Assembly (NCBI RefSeq): GCF_027319265.1
Contig: NZ_DAHVNP010000031.1
Coordinates: 62,001-126,000 of the forward strand
From: Ferrimicrobium sp.
GTDB taxonomy: Bacteria; Actinomycetota; Acidimicrobiia; Acidimicrobiales; Acidimicrobiaceae
Length of the DNA: 64,000 nt
Direction: 5' to 3'
Shown piece after piece: positions 26,345-34,311 of the stretch (its first letter is position 1; the number at the start of each line of letters is the position of its first letter). Made by a program: the position numbers and the translations under genes. The notes beneath the pieces are model-generated. The model was not told where the DNA came from. It did not search any database and was given only the letters and a program-made list of their open reading frames with translations.

Positions 26345-27553
26345 ATGAAGCGTCAACGACCTGATGTGGCGGCACTCAAAGCATTGCTGGTACCGCGAAC
26401 TCCTCGACTTGACTTTTGGCGTGCGAGGGTGGAGCGCGCCCAGACAATTGGCGATCTTCGCACGTTAGCACGGTTGCGTACACCAAGAGCTGTCTTTGAC
26501 TATACCGATGGCGCTGCCGACGGTGAGGTGACGCTGGCTCGCTCTCGGGAGCTGTTCCGTTCACTTACGTTCCATCCGCGGATCTTGCGTGATGTGGGTG
26601 AGGTGGATACCACGATCGAACTCCTTGGGGGTACGAGTGCGCTACCCTTCGCGCTGGCACCCACTGGTTTTACACGGATGATGCGTGCGGAGGGGGAACC
26701 AGCGGTCGCCCGTGCGGCGGAGCGGGCAGGTATCGCCTACGCCCTCTCGACGATGGGCACCACATCGATCGAAGATGTGGCCTACGCTGCACCAAGCGTG
26801 CGCAGGTGGTTCCAGCTCTATCTTTGGCGTGATCGAGATGCGGGTCTAGATTTTTTGCGCCGTGCCGAGGCCCACGGTTATGAGGCGCTCGTACTCACGG
26901 TCGACGTTCCGGTAGCTGGCAATCGGCTGCGTGATGCCTACAACGGACTGACGATCCCCCCGCAGATTAGCGCAAAGACCTTTCTCGACGGTGCGTTGCA
27001 CCCAGCCTGGTGGTTCGATCTCATCACGACGCCTCCGTTAGAGTTCGCCAGCATGCACGCATATGGAGGAACGGTTGGGTCATTGATTAACAAGATGTTT
27101 GATCCATCGGCGACCATTGAGGATCTCTCCTTCCTTCGAGACCATTGGCGTGGCAAGTTGATCGTTAAGGGTGTACAACGACTTGAGGATGCGCAGCGTC
27201 TCGTGGGTATCGGGGTCGATGCGATCGTGCTCTCGAATCACGGTGGCAGACAGCTCGATCGCGCGACGGTTCCGCTGCGGTTGCTCAGATCGGTCGTCGA
27301 CGCGGTCGGGTCTGATACGGAGATTTTAATCGACGGAGGTGTGATGAGTGGGGCTGATATCGTGGCTGCCCTCGCTCTCGGTGCGAAGGCCGTGCTTGTC
27401 GGTCGCGCGTACCTCTATGGTCTGATGGCCGGCGGTGAGGCTGGGGTGGATCGTTGCATTGAAATCCTCGCCAGTGAGGTACGACGCACGATGCAGCTGC
27501 TGGGGGTGCGGTCCGTGAACGAACTCGACCCTAGCTTTGTCACTCTGCCGTAG
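26345..27553 (+). CDS. lldD: FMN-dependent alpha-hydroxy-acid dehydrogenase (LldD2-like)
   Basis: This is a 402-residue TIM-barrel flavoenzyme that oxidises L-lactate or a related 2-hydroxy acid. The ATG at 26345 has GAAGGAGAG upstream. Motifs are FDYTDGAADGEVTLARSREL, LPFALAPTGFTRMM, WFQLYLWRDRD, LTVDVPVAGNRLRD, the lysine in KLIVKGVQ, the catalytic VLSNHGGRQLDRA, and LIDGGVMSGADIVAALALGA. The match to mycobacterial LldD2 runs over the whole length, including YLYGLMAGGEAGV near the end. Electrons probably pass to quinone or another carrier. Its 3' end overlaps the convergent MFS gene by 14 bases. Confidence 0.9.
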   Translation: MKRQRPDVAALKALLVPRTPRLDFWRARVERAQTIGDLRTLARLRTPRAVFDYTDGAADGEVTLARSRELFRSLTFHPRILRDVGEVDTTIELLGGTSALPFALAPTGFTRMMRAEGEPAVARAAERAGIAYALSTMGTTSIEDVAYAAPSVRRWFQLYLWRDRDAGLDFLRRAEAHGYEALVLTVDVPVAGNRLRDAYNGLTIPPQISAKTFLDGALHPAWWFDLITTPPLEFASMHAYGGTVGSLINKMFDPSATIEDLSFLRDHWRGKLIVKGVQRLEDAQRLVGIGVDAIVLSNHGGRQLDRATVPLRLLRSVVDAVGSDTEILIDGGVMSGADIVAALALGAKAVLVGRAYLYGLMAGGEAGVDRCIEILASEVRRTMQLLGVRSVNELDPSFVTLP

Positions 27554-28811
27554 GGCCATCCCCGGTTATCTGGTCATCCTTGTAGGAAGTAGTCGCGTCG
27601 GGGCTCGGGGCCACCTGGTGTTCCATTTGACGCCCAAGTCGGTTGCCAATCGATGCGTTGAGGGACCCGATGGCACAGAGACCGCCGAGCCAGAGGTAGG
27701 CCAAACCATGGCCGACCGCTTCGGTTGCAGTCACTGGACCGATGACGTTGGCGAGCGCTCGTGAAAACTGACTCAACCCGAAGTAGCGCCCACGGAGGCG
27801 CTTTGGCGCGAGTGCAAGGAGGACCGGGGTTCGGATCGGCGAATAGCACATCTCGCCAAAGCCGAAGATGGCGGCAAAGATTGCGAGGTCGATGAGCACG
27901 AAGGTCGTCGTGTGTCGGTACGCGGTGGCGAGAGGGACCAACCAGGCGATCCCAAAGACAACCGCCGTGAGCTGAAGAGTTCGACGAAACCCCATCCTGC
28001 TCACCAAGGAATAGACGGGTCGTTGGAGCACAACGATGAGGATCGGGTTGATGACAAAGCCAATGGCAATGACCTGGGGTGACTTGTGTAGCGCGATGCC
28101 GATCAGTGCAGGTATGCCAGTATCGAAGGAAGCATAGCTGGTGAAGGAGAGAAAGATTGCGAAGACGAGGAAGAGACGCAACCGTGGGTCGGTGAGCGCC
28201 TCTCGGTAGCTGGGTTCCACCGGATGTTCACTCACATGTCGATCATTGGGTAATAAGAGAAAAGCCGCGCCTGCAAGAGCACCGCAGGCCATGCCAACGA
28301 CGAGGAGGTCGAGGAAGGTCGATGGTCGGTGGAGATCGATGAGAAGACCACCGCTCAGCGTCCCAATCGCAAAGCCAGCATTGGACGCCATGAAGTCGTA
28401 GGAGAAGAACTTTGTTGCCGGCAGGTCGGTGGGAAGTGCGTTTGAGGTCGCGACATTGCGTGCGGAGTAGCGGACATTCGAGAACCCAAAGACCAGTGAG
28501 GCGACAAAGAACAGTGGAGGGGTGCGAGCGGCAAAGACCAGGAAATAGCCAAGAATCTCCACGGCCGTCCCGAGAGCTGCCGTGTTGCGTGCACCAAAAC
28601 GGTCGACAAGGATCCCACCGACGAGCGCCCCGGCCAGGGTAGCAATACCCTCTGTGGCGACGATGGTACCGGCGAGCGGGGTAGAAAGGTGGCGCGAGAA
28701 GTGGAGATAGAGGATGAGGTAAGGCCAGACCGCACCGCCCGCCGCGGACAACGGGCCCGAGGTCACGACGACCGCAGAGACCCGAGCGATCATTGATCTA
28801 CGTGAATGCAT
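27540..28811 (-). CDS. MFS transporter
   Basis: This is a 423-residue permease with about 12 TM helices. GAGGAAAACA precedes the ATG. It has the loop 2-3 motif GGILVDRFGARNTAALGTAV (the A-motif GxLaDrxGrr form). The C-terminal half has a matching LAPKRLRGRYFGLSQF. Charged loops separate the halves near residue 190 (PNDRHVSEHP). It resembles the exporters of small molecules annotated as YajR/MdtH-like, but the substrate is unknown. No regulator lies next to it. Confidence 0.88.
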   Translation of the reverse strand: MHSRRSMIARVSAVVVTSGPLSAAGGAVWPYLILYLHFSRHLSTPLAGTIVATEGIATLAGALVGGILVDRFGARNTAALGTAVEILGYFLVFAARTPPLFFVASLVFGFSNVRYSARNVATSNALPTDLPATKFFSYDFMASNAGFAIGTLSGGLLIDLHRPSTFLDLLVVGMACGALAGAAFLLLPNDRHVSEHPVEPSYREALTDPRLRLFLVFAIFLSFTSYASFDTGIPALIGIALHKSPQVIAIGFVINPILIVVLQRPVYSLVSRMGFRRTLQLTAVVFGIAWLVPLATAYRHTTTFVLIDLAIFAAIFGFGEMCYSPIRTPVLLALAPKRLRGRYFGLSQFSRALANVIGPVTATEAVGHGLAYLWLGGLCAIGSLNASIGNRLGRQMEHQVAPSPDATTSYKDDQITGDGPTAE

Positions 28812-29216
28812 TGTTTTCCTCTGTCAGGTTTGGTGTCAGCGACCGATTCCGGTCTTGGTGGTAGGAGCGGCTCGTAAGAGTAGAGAGATCTGGATGGGAC
28901 CAACTGCGATCCGTGTCTGCGCACACATGGCATCTGGTCAAACTGCAGGTCCGGCGAGAGCAGGTCCCAGGCGGTGGGTGACGTCCTTGCCCCACGAGAT
29001 CGAACTGGGGAGATCGAACTGGGGGAGATCGAACTGGTGAGATAGCAGCGGCGCAGTTAAAGAACCATAGTATTGATACTAGCGTTGCGATGCCCTTCGA
29101 GCGCGGTTGGAGGCGTGATTTCCCAGAGGAACGCGGCTGTTTCCATGGATTCGACTCAACGTTGATCTATGCGTGGTGTTCGCGAGGGCAAGAGGGATCC
29201 GGATAGGGTGAGGAGC
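28812..29216. other. Divergent intergenic region with short tandem repeats
   Basis: This region holds the MFS promoter on the left and the phosphotransferase promoter on the right. It carries three near-identical 14-base units at 28997-29039. No gene or RNA fold was recognised. An open frame at 28855-29040 is only a consequence of the repeats and has no motif. Confidence 0.5.
28997..29039. repeat. Three tandem 14-15-bp units (AGATCGAACTGGGG)
   Basis: AGATCGAACTGGGG occurs at 28997-29010 and 29011-29024. After one extra G, it occurs again as AGATCGAACTGGTG at 29026-29039. The array lies about 180 bases upstream of the phosphotransferase start. It could be a slippage product or a set of protein-binding sites spaced about 1.4 helical turns apart. 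Confidence 0.9.
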
Positions 29217-30209
29217 ATGATCGTGGACAAGGTGTCAGGCGTTGAGATGGGGTTGCCCATCGATGAGCTGACACTCGCCTGGCCGTGCCTGGTGGGCGCC
29301 GATGTCGTGCGCGTGGAGCGATCGGAGAACACCACTTGGTTGGTGAATGGTCCAGGAGGAATGTTTGCCGTACGCCGGTATCGCGACGGGTACGAGGATA
29401 TGAGGAGCATCGGGGCTGAGCTGAGGTTGATGCAGCTGGCGAAGGAGGCCTTGCCGATCGAGATACCAGGAGTAGTACCCACCCATCGTGGTGAAGAGGT
29501 GCTGCGCCGCTGCGATGGTCTCTATGTGGTCTTTACCTTTCTTCCTGGTGAGATGGCAACCCAGAGCGATATCGTTGCACAGGCGTCTCGTATTGGTGAG
29601 ATGGCCGCCTTGTTGCATCGCTCCGGGGAGGACCTGGACCGGACACAACGGACGCGTTGGAGCTGGGACGTCGACGCACTCACCGGAGCGAAGCCGCGGT
29701 GGGGGTCATGGCAGCCAGCGTTCGCTCACGAGCCGCGCGGTTATGAGATCGTCGCTGCTGCTCAGGGTGAAGTAGAGACCCAAATGAGTACCGCTACTCG
29801 CGCGGAATCAGCATATGGCCTGCTCCATGCCGATCTTCGCGCGGCGAATCTCCTCGTCCATGAGGGTGTATTGACGGGTATCATCGATTTTGACGACTGC
29901 GGATTTGGATGGTACGTCTACGAGGCGGTGGCCAGTCTCTCCTTCTACGAAACCTCACCAGACGCGTCGCGGTTCTTACGCGGTTGGTTGGGTGGCTACG
30001 CTCAGGTTCGCGCTCTTAGCCCAGAGTCGCTGGCGCTGATACCGACGTTGGTGATCTACCGAAGATTACTGTTGACCGCCTGGCTCCTAGGGCATCCGCA
30101 TGTCTCGGTTCCGGGAGTCGATCGATACCGATTCGGAGTCGATACTGCTGATTTGGCTGATCGCTACCTCCGAGACCCCTATGACATTGAACGTCTCTTG
30201 GCGACTTGA
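29217..30209 (+). CDS. Aminoglycoside phosphotransferase-fold kinase (SrkA/homoserine-kinase-II-like)
   Basis: This protein has about 330 residues and a protein-kinase-like fold. The lysine strand is MFAVRRYRDGYED (Arg where Lys is usual), followed by FTFLPGEMA. The catalytic loop is LLHADLRAANLLVHEG and the metal site is GIIDFDDCGFGWYVYE, the standard APH pattern HxDxxxxN and DfD. This class includes homoserine kinase II, choline kinase and stress kinases, and the substrate cannot be read. The start is unclear: ATG 29217 and GTG 29223 both follow AGGAG, and the frame is open back to ATG 29169. Confidence 0.85.
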   Translation: MIVDKVSGVEMGLPIDELTLAWPCLVGADVVRVERSENTTWLVNGPGGMFAVRRYRDGYEDMRSIGAELRLMQLAKEALPIEIPGVVPTHRGEEVLRRCDGLYVVFTFLPGEMATQSDIVAQASRIGEMAALLHRSGEDLDRTQRTRWSWDVDALTGAKPRWGSWQPAFAHEPRGYEIVAAAQGEVETQMSTATRAESAYGLLHADLRAANLLVHEGVLTGIIDFDDCGFGWYVYEAVASLSFYETSPDASRFLRGWLGGYAQVRALSPESLALIPTLVIYRRLLLTAWLLGHPHVSVPGVDRYRFGVDTADLADRYLRDPYDIERLLAT

Positions 30210-30230
30210 TCGACGCGTGCCGTTGATGGT

Positions 30231-30266
30231 CCATCACTGTTGCAAAATCCATCACTGTTACAAAGG
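30231..30266. repeat. 18-bp tandem direct repeat before a small Cys-rich ORF
   Basis: CCATCACTGTTGCAAAAT (30231-30248) is followed directly by CCATCACTGTTACAAAGG (30249-30266). They are identical at 15 of 18 positions. The second copy ends in the AAAGGAG ribosome site of the 39-codon ORF at 30276. It may be an operator pair or a simple duplication. Confidence 0.85.
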
Positions 30267-30275
30267 AGTGTCGTG

Positions 30276-30395
30276 GTGACGTTCGATGAGGATCCGGTCA
30301 GCGAGCTTGGCACGTGTCTGTCTTGCCCTCATCGGCAGGAGTGCCGCGATCGTGTTCATGGGTTCCTTTGTTGGAGTGGGAAGGAGCCGTGTTGA
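30276..30395 (+). CDS. Small Cys-rich peptide (39 aa), candidate metal binder
   Basis: This ORF begins at GTG 30276, seven bases after a good AAAGGAG, and ends TGA 30393-30395, one base before the ATG of the beta-helix gene. The peptide has five Cys and two His: GTCLSCPHRQEC, then RDRVHGFLCW and GKEPC at the end. A CxxC pair plus later cysteines suggests a small zinc or iron-sulfur knuckle. The AAGGAG for the next gene lies inside its last codons, so the two would be coupled. Codon third positions look like those of real genes here. No family is recognised. It reads in a different frame from the upstream extension of the beta-helix ORF. Confidence 0.5.
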   Translation: MTFDEDPVSELGTCLSCPHRQECRDRVHGFLCWSGKEPC

Positions 30396-30396
30396 G

Positions 30397-32118
30397 ATGG
30401 CGCGATTGGCTGCAAGAGCAACGATGAGAGCTCAGCGCGTCGGCATTGCCATTATGGTCGTTGTTGGGGGAGCCCTCCTCCTTGGTCGCGGACCTAGCTC
30501 GTGGATTCATGACTCTACCGGCGCAGGAATCGTGGCCACGTCATCGGCGGCACCCGATGCCAAGAGTCCCGATCGTTGGGTGAGTGAGGTGAATCAGCAG
30601 AGCCACTGGCTCGTCGCCGCTGAGACTCCTTCTGCTTGCGACTATGAGGTCACAGGCTCGAGCGCAGAGCTCAACGCGCTGATCGCTCGCCTTGCCAACA
30701 CCATTCACCGAGCATCCACCATCTGTCTGGCCGGAATCTTCCGACGCCAGATCCGTGTTGTCAACAAGATCGACCCTACGCTACTCACGCTCGAGTCAGC
30801 CCCGGGACAACATGCCGAAGTGATGCTTGGAGATGTGACGGCAAGCGTTGCGCCAGCGGTGGGTTTTGATGCTCTCAATCCGGCGATCGCGGTCCTTGGG
30901 TCGAGCGGGGTACGGGTGATGGGGCTTGACATTCGCGACGCTAGCGCTGACTCCTCTATCGTCACGCCAGTGGGTATCGACGTTGAGGTAGCCGCCCAGG
31001 GATATGGTTCGCCACCGTCGCCATGCATCCGCGTGGGATGTCGCGACATCATGATCGTCGATGATGCAGTCTCCGCCGTGGTGAATCGAGCTGATCGGTC
31101 GATGCGGAACCGACGTGATTGTGCCAACCCCGCAGTCAATGCGCTGGGAATTGTGGTTGAGGATTACGGGACCGGGCGGCGTGAGGCGCTTTCGCAAGTA
31201 GTGGTTGCCGCGAACCGTATCAGCGATACGCGAACAGGCGATAGCGAGAATCTCGTCATCAATGGAGACGTACACCGTTTTGTGCTTGCGGGTAATCGGG
31301 TGACGAACGGGGACAATATTGGTATCGACATCGAAGGTTGGTACAGTCATACCTCGCAACCGATGCTGGGTCTCGTTCAGGGTAACCAGATTGCAGATAT
31401 CGATACCACCACCAATGCGGCTGCGGGTAGCTGGCGGGATGGTCGCTGTATTGGTACTGCGAATGCGGCAGGAATCTATGATGATGGCGCTCGTGAGCTT
31501 TGGGTGCGAGACAATCGCGTTATCGATACCAACCAGGGCATTAGCCTCGACACTGAAAATGCCTATCGGTCAACGTCGGAGCTTTGGGTAACGGGTAATA
31601 CGGTGATCGATACGGCCGGAACAAGCGACTCCGTTCCAAGTTATGGCCCTCCGCTGGGCTCTGCCATGGGTTCCCCTGTGGATGCAGGACATGCCTTTGA
31701 TGCGCTCTATGTGGATGCCTTTGGCCATCAGTCGATGATTGACGGAGTTTTTGTTGCCAACAATCAGTTGGTGAATCAGTCGCTCCATTTTGACGCTGGT
31801 AGGCCCGCGCAGGCGACGGTCATCGCCGTGGGTGGTATTTTCCGGGATGTCACCATCTGTGGCAACGAGATTGTCGGCAGTGCTCAAGCCGCGACTAGTC
31901 TCCTTCAGGTCGATTTGCGAGGTGATGACGGTCGTTCTCTGAGTATGGCCAATAACCAGTTCGCTGGCTTCGCGCCAAAGGGGACGAACTTTGTGGTAGG
32001 AGGTGTCTCGGCGACATCGATGGCTGGTTGGGAGCGACTTCGTGATCGTCTCTCTCGCACACCAGGCGGTGAGTGCCGCATGCGAGAGAAGCAACTTGGA
32101 GCAGTACAAGGGCGCTGA
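30397..32118 (+). CDS. Exported right-handed beta-helix protein
   Basis: This protein has about 573 residues from ATG 30397, which has AAGGAG ten bases upstream; a frame from 30286 is possible but conflicts with the small Cys-rich ORF. An N-terminal TM or signal segment (GIAIMVVVGGALLLG) precedes a Ser/Thr/Ala linker. The body has many short strand-turn repeats with Asn-rich turns (VVAANRISDTRT, LAGNRVTNGDN, VQGNQIADID, VRDNRVIDTN, VTGNTVIDT). This is the parallel beta-helix pattern of pectate-lyase-like proteins. Such proteins bind or cleave polysaccharides at the cell surface. Catalytic residues cannot be assigned. Several Cys are spread through the helix. Confidence 0.8.
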   Translation: MARLAARATMRAQRVGIAIMVVVGGALLLGRGPSSWIHDSTGAGIVATSSAAPDAKSPDRWVSEVNQQSHWLVAAETPSACDYEVTGSSAELNALIARLANTIHRASTICLAGIFRRQIRVVNKIDPTLLTLESAPGQHAEVMLGDVTASVAPAVGFDALNPAIAVLGSSGVRVMGLDIRDASADSSIVTPVGIDVEVAAQGYGSPPSPCIRVGCRDIMIVDDAVSAVVNRADRSMRNRRDCANPAVNALGIVVEDYGTGRREALSQVVVAANRISDTRTGDSENLVINGDVHRFVLAGNRVTNGDNIGIDIEGWYSHTSQPMLGLVQGNQIADIDTTTNAAAGSWRDGRCIGTANAAGIYDDGARELWVRDNRVIDTNQGISLDTENAYRSTSELWVTGNTVIDTAGTSDSVPSYGPPLGSAMGSPVDAGHAFDALYVDAFGHQSMIDGVFVANNQLVNQSLHFDAGRPAQATVIAVGGIFRDVTICGNEIVGSAQAATSLLQVDLRGDDGRSLSMANNQFAGFAPKGTNFVVGGVSATSMAGWERLRDRLSRTPGGECRMREKQLGAVQGR

Positions 32119-32152
32119 AGACGACGATGGTTGGCGCTGCTAAGCTTGCCCA

Positions 32153-32812
32153 ATGGAACGGACGGAGCTTACCAGAGAACGGCATTGGGCTTCGAAGGAC
32201 AGCGCCGCTCTCTACCGATTGGTCGACGCACAAATCATTGCTCACGTTGCGCTTCAGACGGAACGTGGGCCGCTCGTATTGCCGACGGCCATCGCTCGAG
32301 CCGATGATCGGTTGCTCATGCACGGATCGGTTGCCTCCGGATGGATGCGTCGAGCCAAACGGGGCGACGAGGTTGCGGTGGCGGTCACGCAAGTCGATGG
32401 GATGATCGTGGCACGCTGCAGTTTCGAATCGAGTATTCGTTATCAGTCGGCAGTGATCTTTGGGAGACCCGAGCTTGTGGATGATGAGCACAAGGCGTGG
32501 GCATTGGAGATAGTGACGGAGAAGTTGCTACCGGGAAGAAGCGCCGAGGTACGGCCGCCTACTGCGCGAGAGATTGCACAGACGATGATCCTTTCGATGC
32601 CGATTCATGAGTGGTCATTGAAGATCTCTGATGGTTGGCCAGACGATGCCCCAGAGGACATCGCTACCGCCACGTGGGCGGGAGTCGTGTTGACCCAGCC
32701 GGGCGTCGGACACATTCAAGGGGCACCAGACCTGGCTGTCGGAGTCGAGGTTCCGACCTCGGTGCGCAGGCTCGCCCAGCACGGTCTGCGCACCGATTAC
32801 ACCAGATCGTAA
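32153..32812 (+). CDS. Pyridoxamine 5'-phosphate oxidase-family protein (NimA-like)
   Basis: This is a 219-residue flavin split-barrel protein. It begins with RERHWASKDSAALYRLVDAQ. Then come IIAHVALQTERGPLVLPTAI and ARADDRLLMHGSVASGWMRR, the two-strand pattern of the Pyridox_ox_2/NimA group (a short-chain flavin-binding family including nitroimidazole reductases). The segment SIRYQSAVIFGRPELVDDEH is also typical. The reaction is not known. It stands alone between the beta-helix gene and the his operon and does not appear to be part of either. Confidence 0.85.
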   Translation: MERTELTRERHWASKDSAALYRLVDAQIIAHVALQTERGPLVLPTAIARADDRLLMHGSVASGWMRRAKRGDEVAVAVTQVDGMIVARCSFESSIRYQSAVIFGRPELVDDEHKAWALEIVTEKLLPGRSAEVRPPTAREIAQTMILSMPIHEWSLKISDGWPDDAPEDIATATWAGVVLTQPGVGHIQGAPDLAVGVEVPTSVRRLAQHGLRTDYTRS

Positions 32813-32944
32813 CGGTTCTTCGTAGGGTTGGCCAAGGATGCGGTTGGCTGGGTAGGGTGTCTGGGTGATGGTTGGGGCTCTGTACTCGTCGAGTGCATCG
32901 GTCGGTCCAAGCCAACGGTACCTAGGTGGCACAACATGATGGGA

Positions 32945-32964
32945 AGGAGAGGTCGACCTCTCCT
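32945..32964. promoter_or_regulatory. 20-bp perfect palindrome upstream of the his operon
   Basis: A GGAGAGGT half-site and its complement ACCTCTCC meet at a central CG, and one more A/T pair closes the element, giving 20 bases of exact dyad symmetry (32945-32964). It lies 45 bases before the ATG of hisD. The symmetry and place fit a repressor operator, such as a dimeric HTH protein controlling the his-trpE operon. No His-rich leader peptide or T-box was seen, so attenuation is less likely. The function is inferred. Confidence 0.45.
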
Positions 32965-33009
32965 CTTGTTGATGATGAGGAAGAGCAAGACGTGGAAAGG
33001 AATGTAGCG

Positions 33010-34311
33010 ATGGGTTTCGAGGATGAACTGAAGGTGGTAGATCTACGCTCGATTCAGGGGGCATTGCAGACCACCGATATCCCGCGACCCGCAGCGCCCG
33101 CTGCAGAGATGGTGGGGCGGGTGCGCGAAATCATTGATGGGGTACGATCTCATGGTGATGAGGCCCTTCGTCTCTTTACTAAGGAACTCGATGGGGTTGC
33201 TCTGGGGGCACTCGCCCTCTATCGCGAGGAGATGGAGGCGGCATATCATTCGATTACGCCTGAGCTGAGCCGTGCGCTGACCGTAGCGCACCGACGCATT
33301 CAACAGGTGTATGAGGCAGAGGTTCCAACTTCGTCACGGGTCAGCTCTGATGGTATCACCGTGATTCGACGCAATGTTCCGGTGGTGTCTGCAGGTTGCT
33401 ATGTGCCTGGAGGTACCGCCCGTTACCCTTCAACGGTCTTGCATACCGCCACGGTAGCCAGTGTCGCCGGCGTCGAGCGTGTGGTGGTTGCTACACCACC
33501 ATTGCCTGGGGGAGGTATTGATGAGCCGACGCTCGCTGCTTGCTTTGTGGCTGGGGTCGAGACTGTCTATCCGATTGGAGGCGCTCAGGCTATCGCCGCC
33601 CTCGCCTACGGGACGGAGAGTGTCGGTCGGGTTGACACCATCGTTGGTCCTGGAAATCTCTACGTGGCGCTTGCAAAATCTCAGGTTGCCCTCGATGTGG
33701 GTGTCGGCTCTTCCTTTGCTGGGCCGTCTGAGGTGCTCGTTATCGCTGACTCCTCGGTCGATCCACGCTATGCAGCGATCGACTTAGCGGTGCAGGCGGA
33801 ACATGGCCCCCATGGACTTGCCTGGCTGGTGACCTGGGATGAAGAGTACCTCCATGCCGTTGATGCGGCTTTGGCGACCTATGTGCGATCAGCATCGCGT
33901 TTGGATGCGATACGATCGACGCTGGCGACCCATGGCTATGCTGCGCTCGTCCGTGATCGCGAGCAGGCGATCGAGCTCGCAAACCTGATAGCCCCCGAAC
34001 ATCTTGAATTGCTCTATCAAGACGGGGAGAGTGATGCGGGGCTCGTCAAGAATGCGGGGGTTATCTTTGTCGGCGTGGATGCGACAGCTGCCTTTGGGGA
34101 CTACGTCGCTGGACCGTCGCATGTGTTACCAACCTATGGGACCGCACGTTTTGCCAGTGGGCTCGGGCTAGAGGACTTCTATCGGCGACAGCATACGGTG
34201 GTCATTGGCCCCAATGCGGTGGAGGAGCTGGGTTGGGCGGTCGAGGAGATCGCAAGGGTCGAGGGGCTCACTGCTCACGCTGAATCCATCTCGATCCGAC
34301 GGAGGCCATGA
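33010..34311 (+). CDS. hisD: Histidinol dehydrogenase
   Basis: This zinc enzyme performs the last two steps of histidine synthesis (histidinol to histidine, with 2 NAD). It has 433 residues from ATG 33010, with AAAGGA eight bases upstream. A longer frame to GTG 32926 would run through the palindrome and is less likely. Motifs are VPGGTARYPSTVLHTA, IGGAQAIAALAYGTESV, IVGPGNLYVALAKSQVALDV, AGPSEVLVIAD and QAEHGPHGLAWLVT (zinc His/Gln), and APEHLEL with the catalytic Glu-His. First gene of the his operon. Its stop overlaps the hisC start. Confidence 0.95.
   Translation: MGFEDELKVVDLRSIQGALQTTDIPRPAAPAAEMVGRVREIIDGVRSHGDEALRLFTKELDGVALGALALYREEMEAAYHSITPELSRALTVAHRRIQQVYEAEVPTSSRVSSDGITVIRRNVPVVSAGCYVPGGTARYPSTVLHTATVASVAGVERVVVATPPLPGGGIDEPTLAACFVAGVETVYPIGGAQAIAALAYGTESVGRVDTIVGPGNLYVALAKSQVALDVGVGSSFAGPSEVLVIADSSVDPRYAAIDLAVQAEHGPHGLAWLVTWDEEYLHAVDAALATYVRSASRLDAIRSTLATHGYAALVRDREQAIELANLIAPEHLELLYQDGESDAGLVKNAGVIFVGVDATAAFGDYVAGPSHVLPTYGTARFASGLGLEDFYRRQHTVVIGPNAVEELGWAVEEIARVEGLTAHAESISIRRRP

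Noticed and set aside
30286-30396. Upstream start of the beta-helix gene at ATG 30286
   Set aside because: Lacks a ribosome site at the right distance. ATG 30397 has AAGGAG, and the stretch better encodes the Cys-rich peptide in another frame. Not fully excluded.
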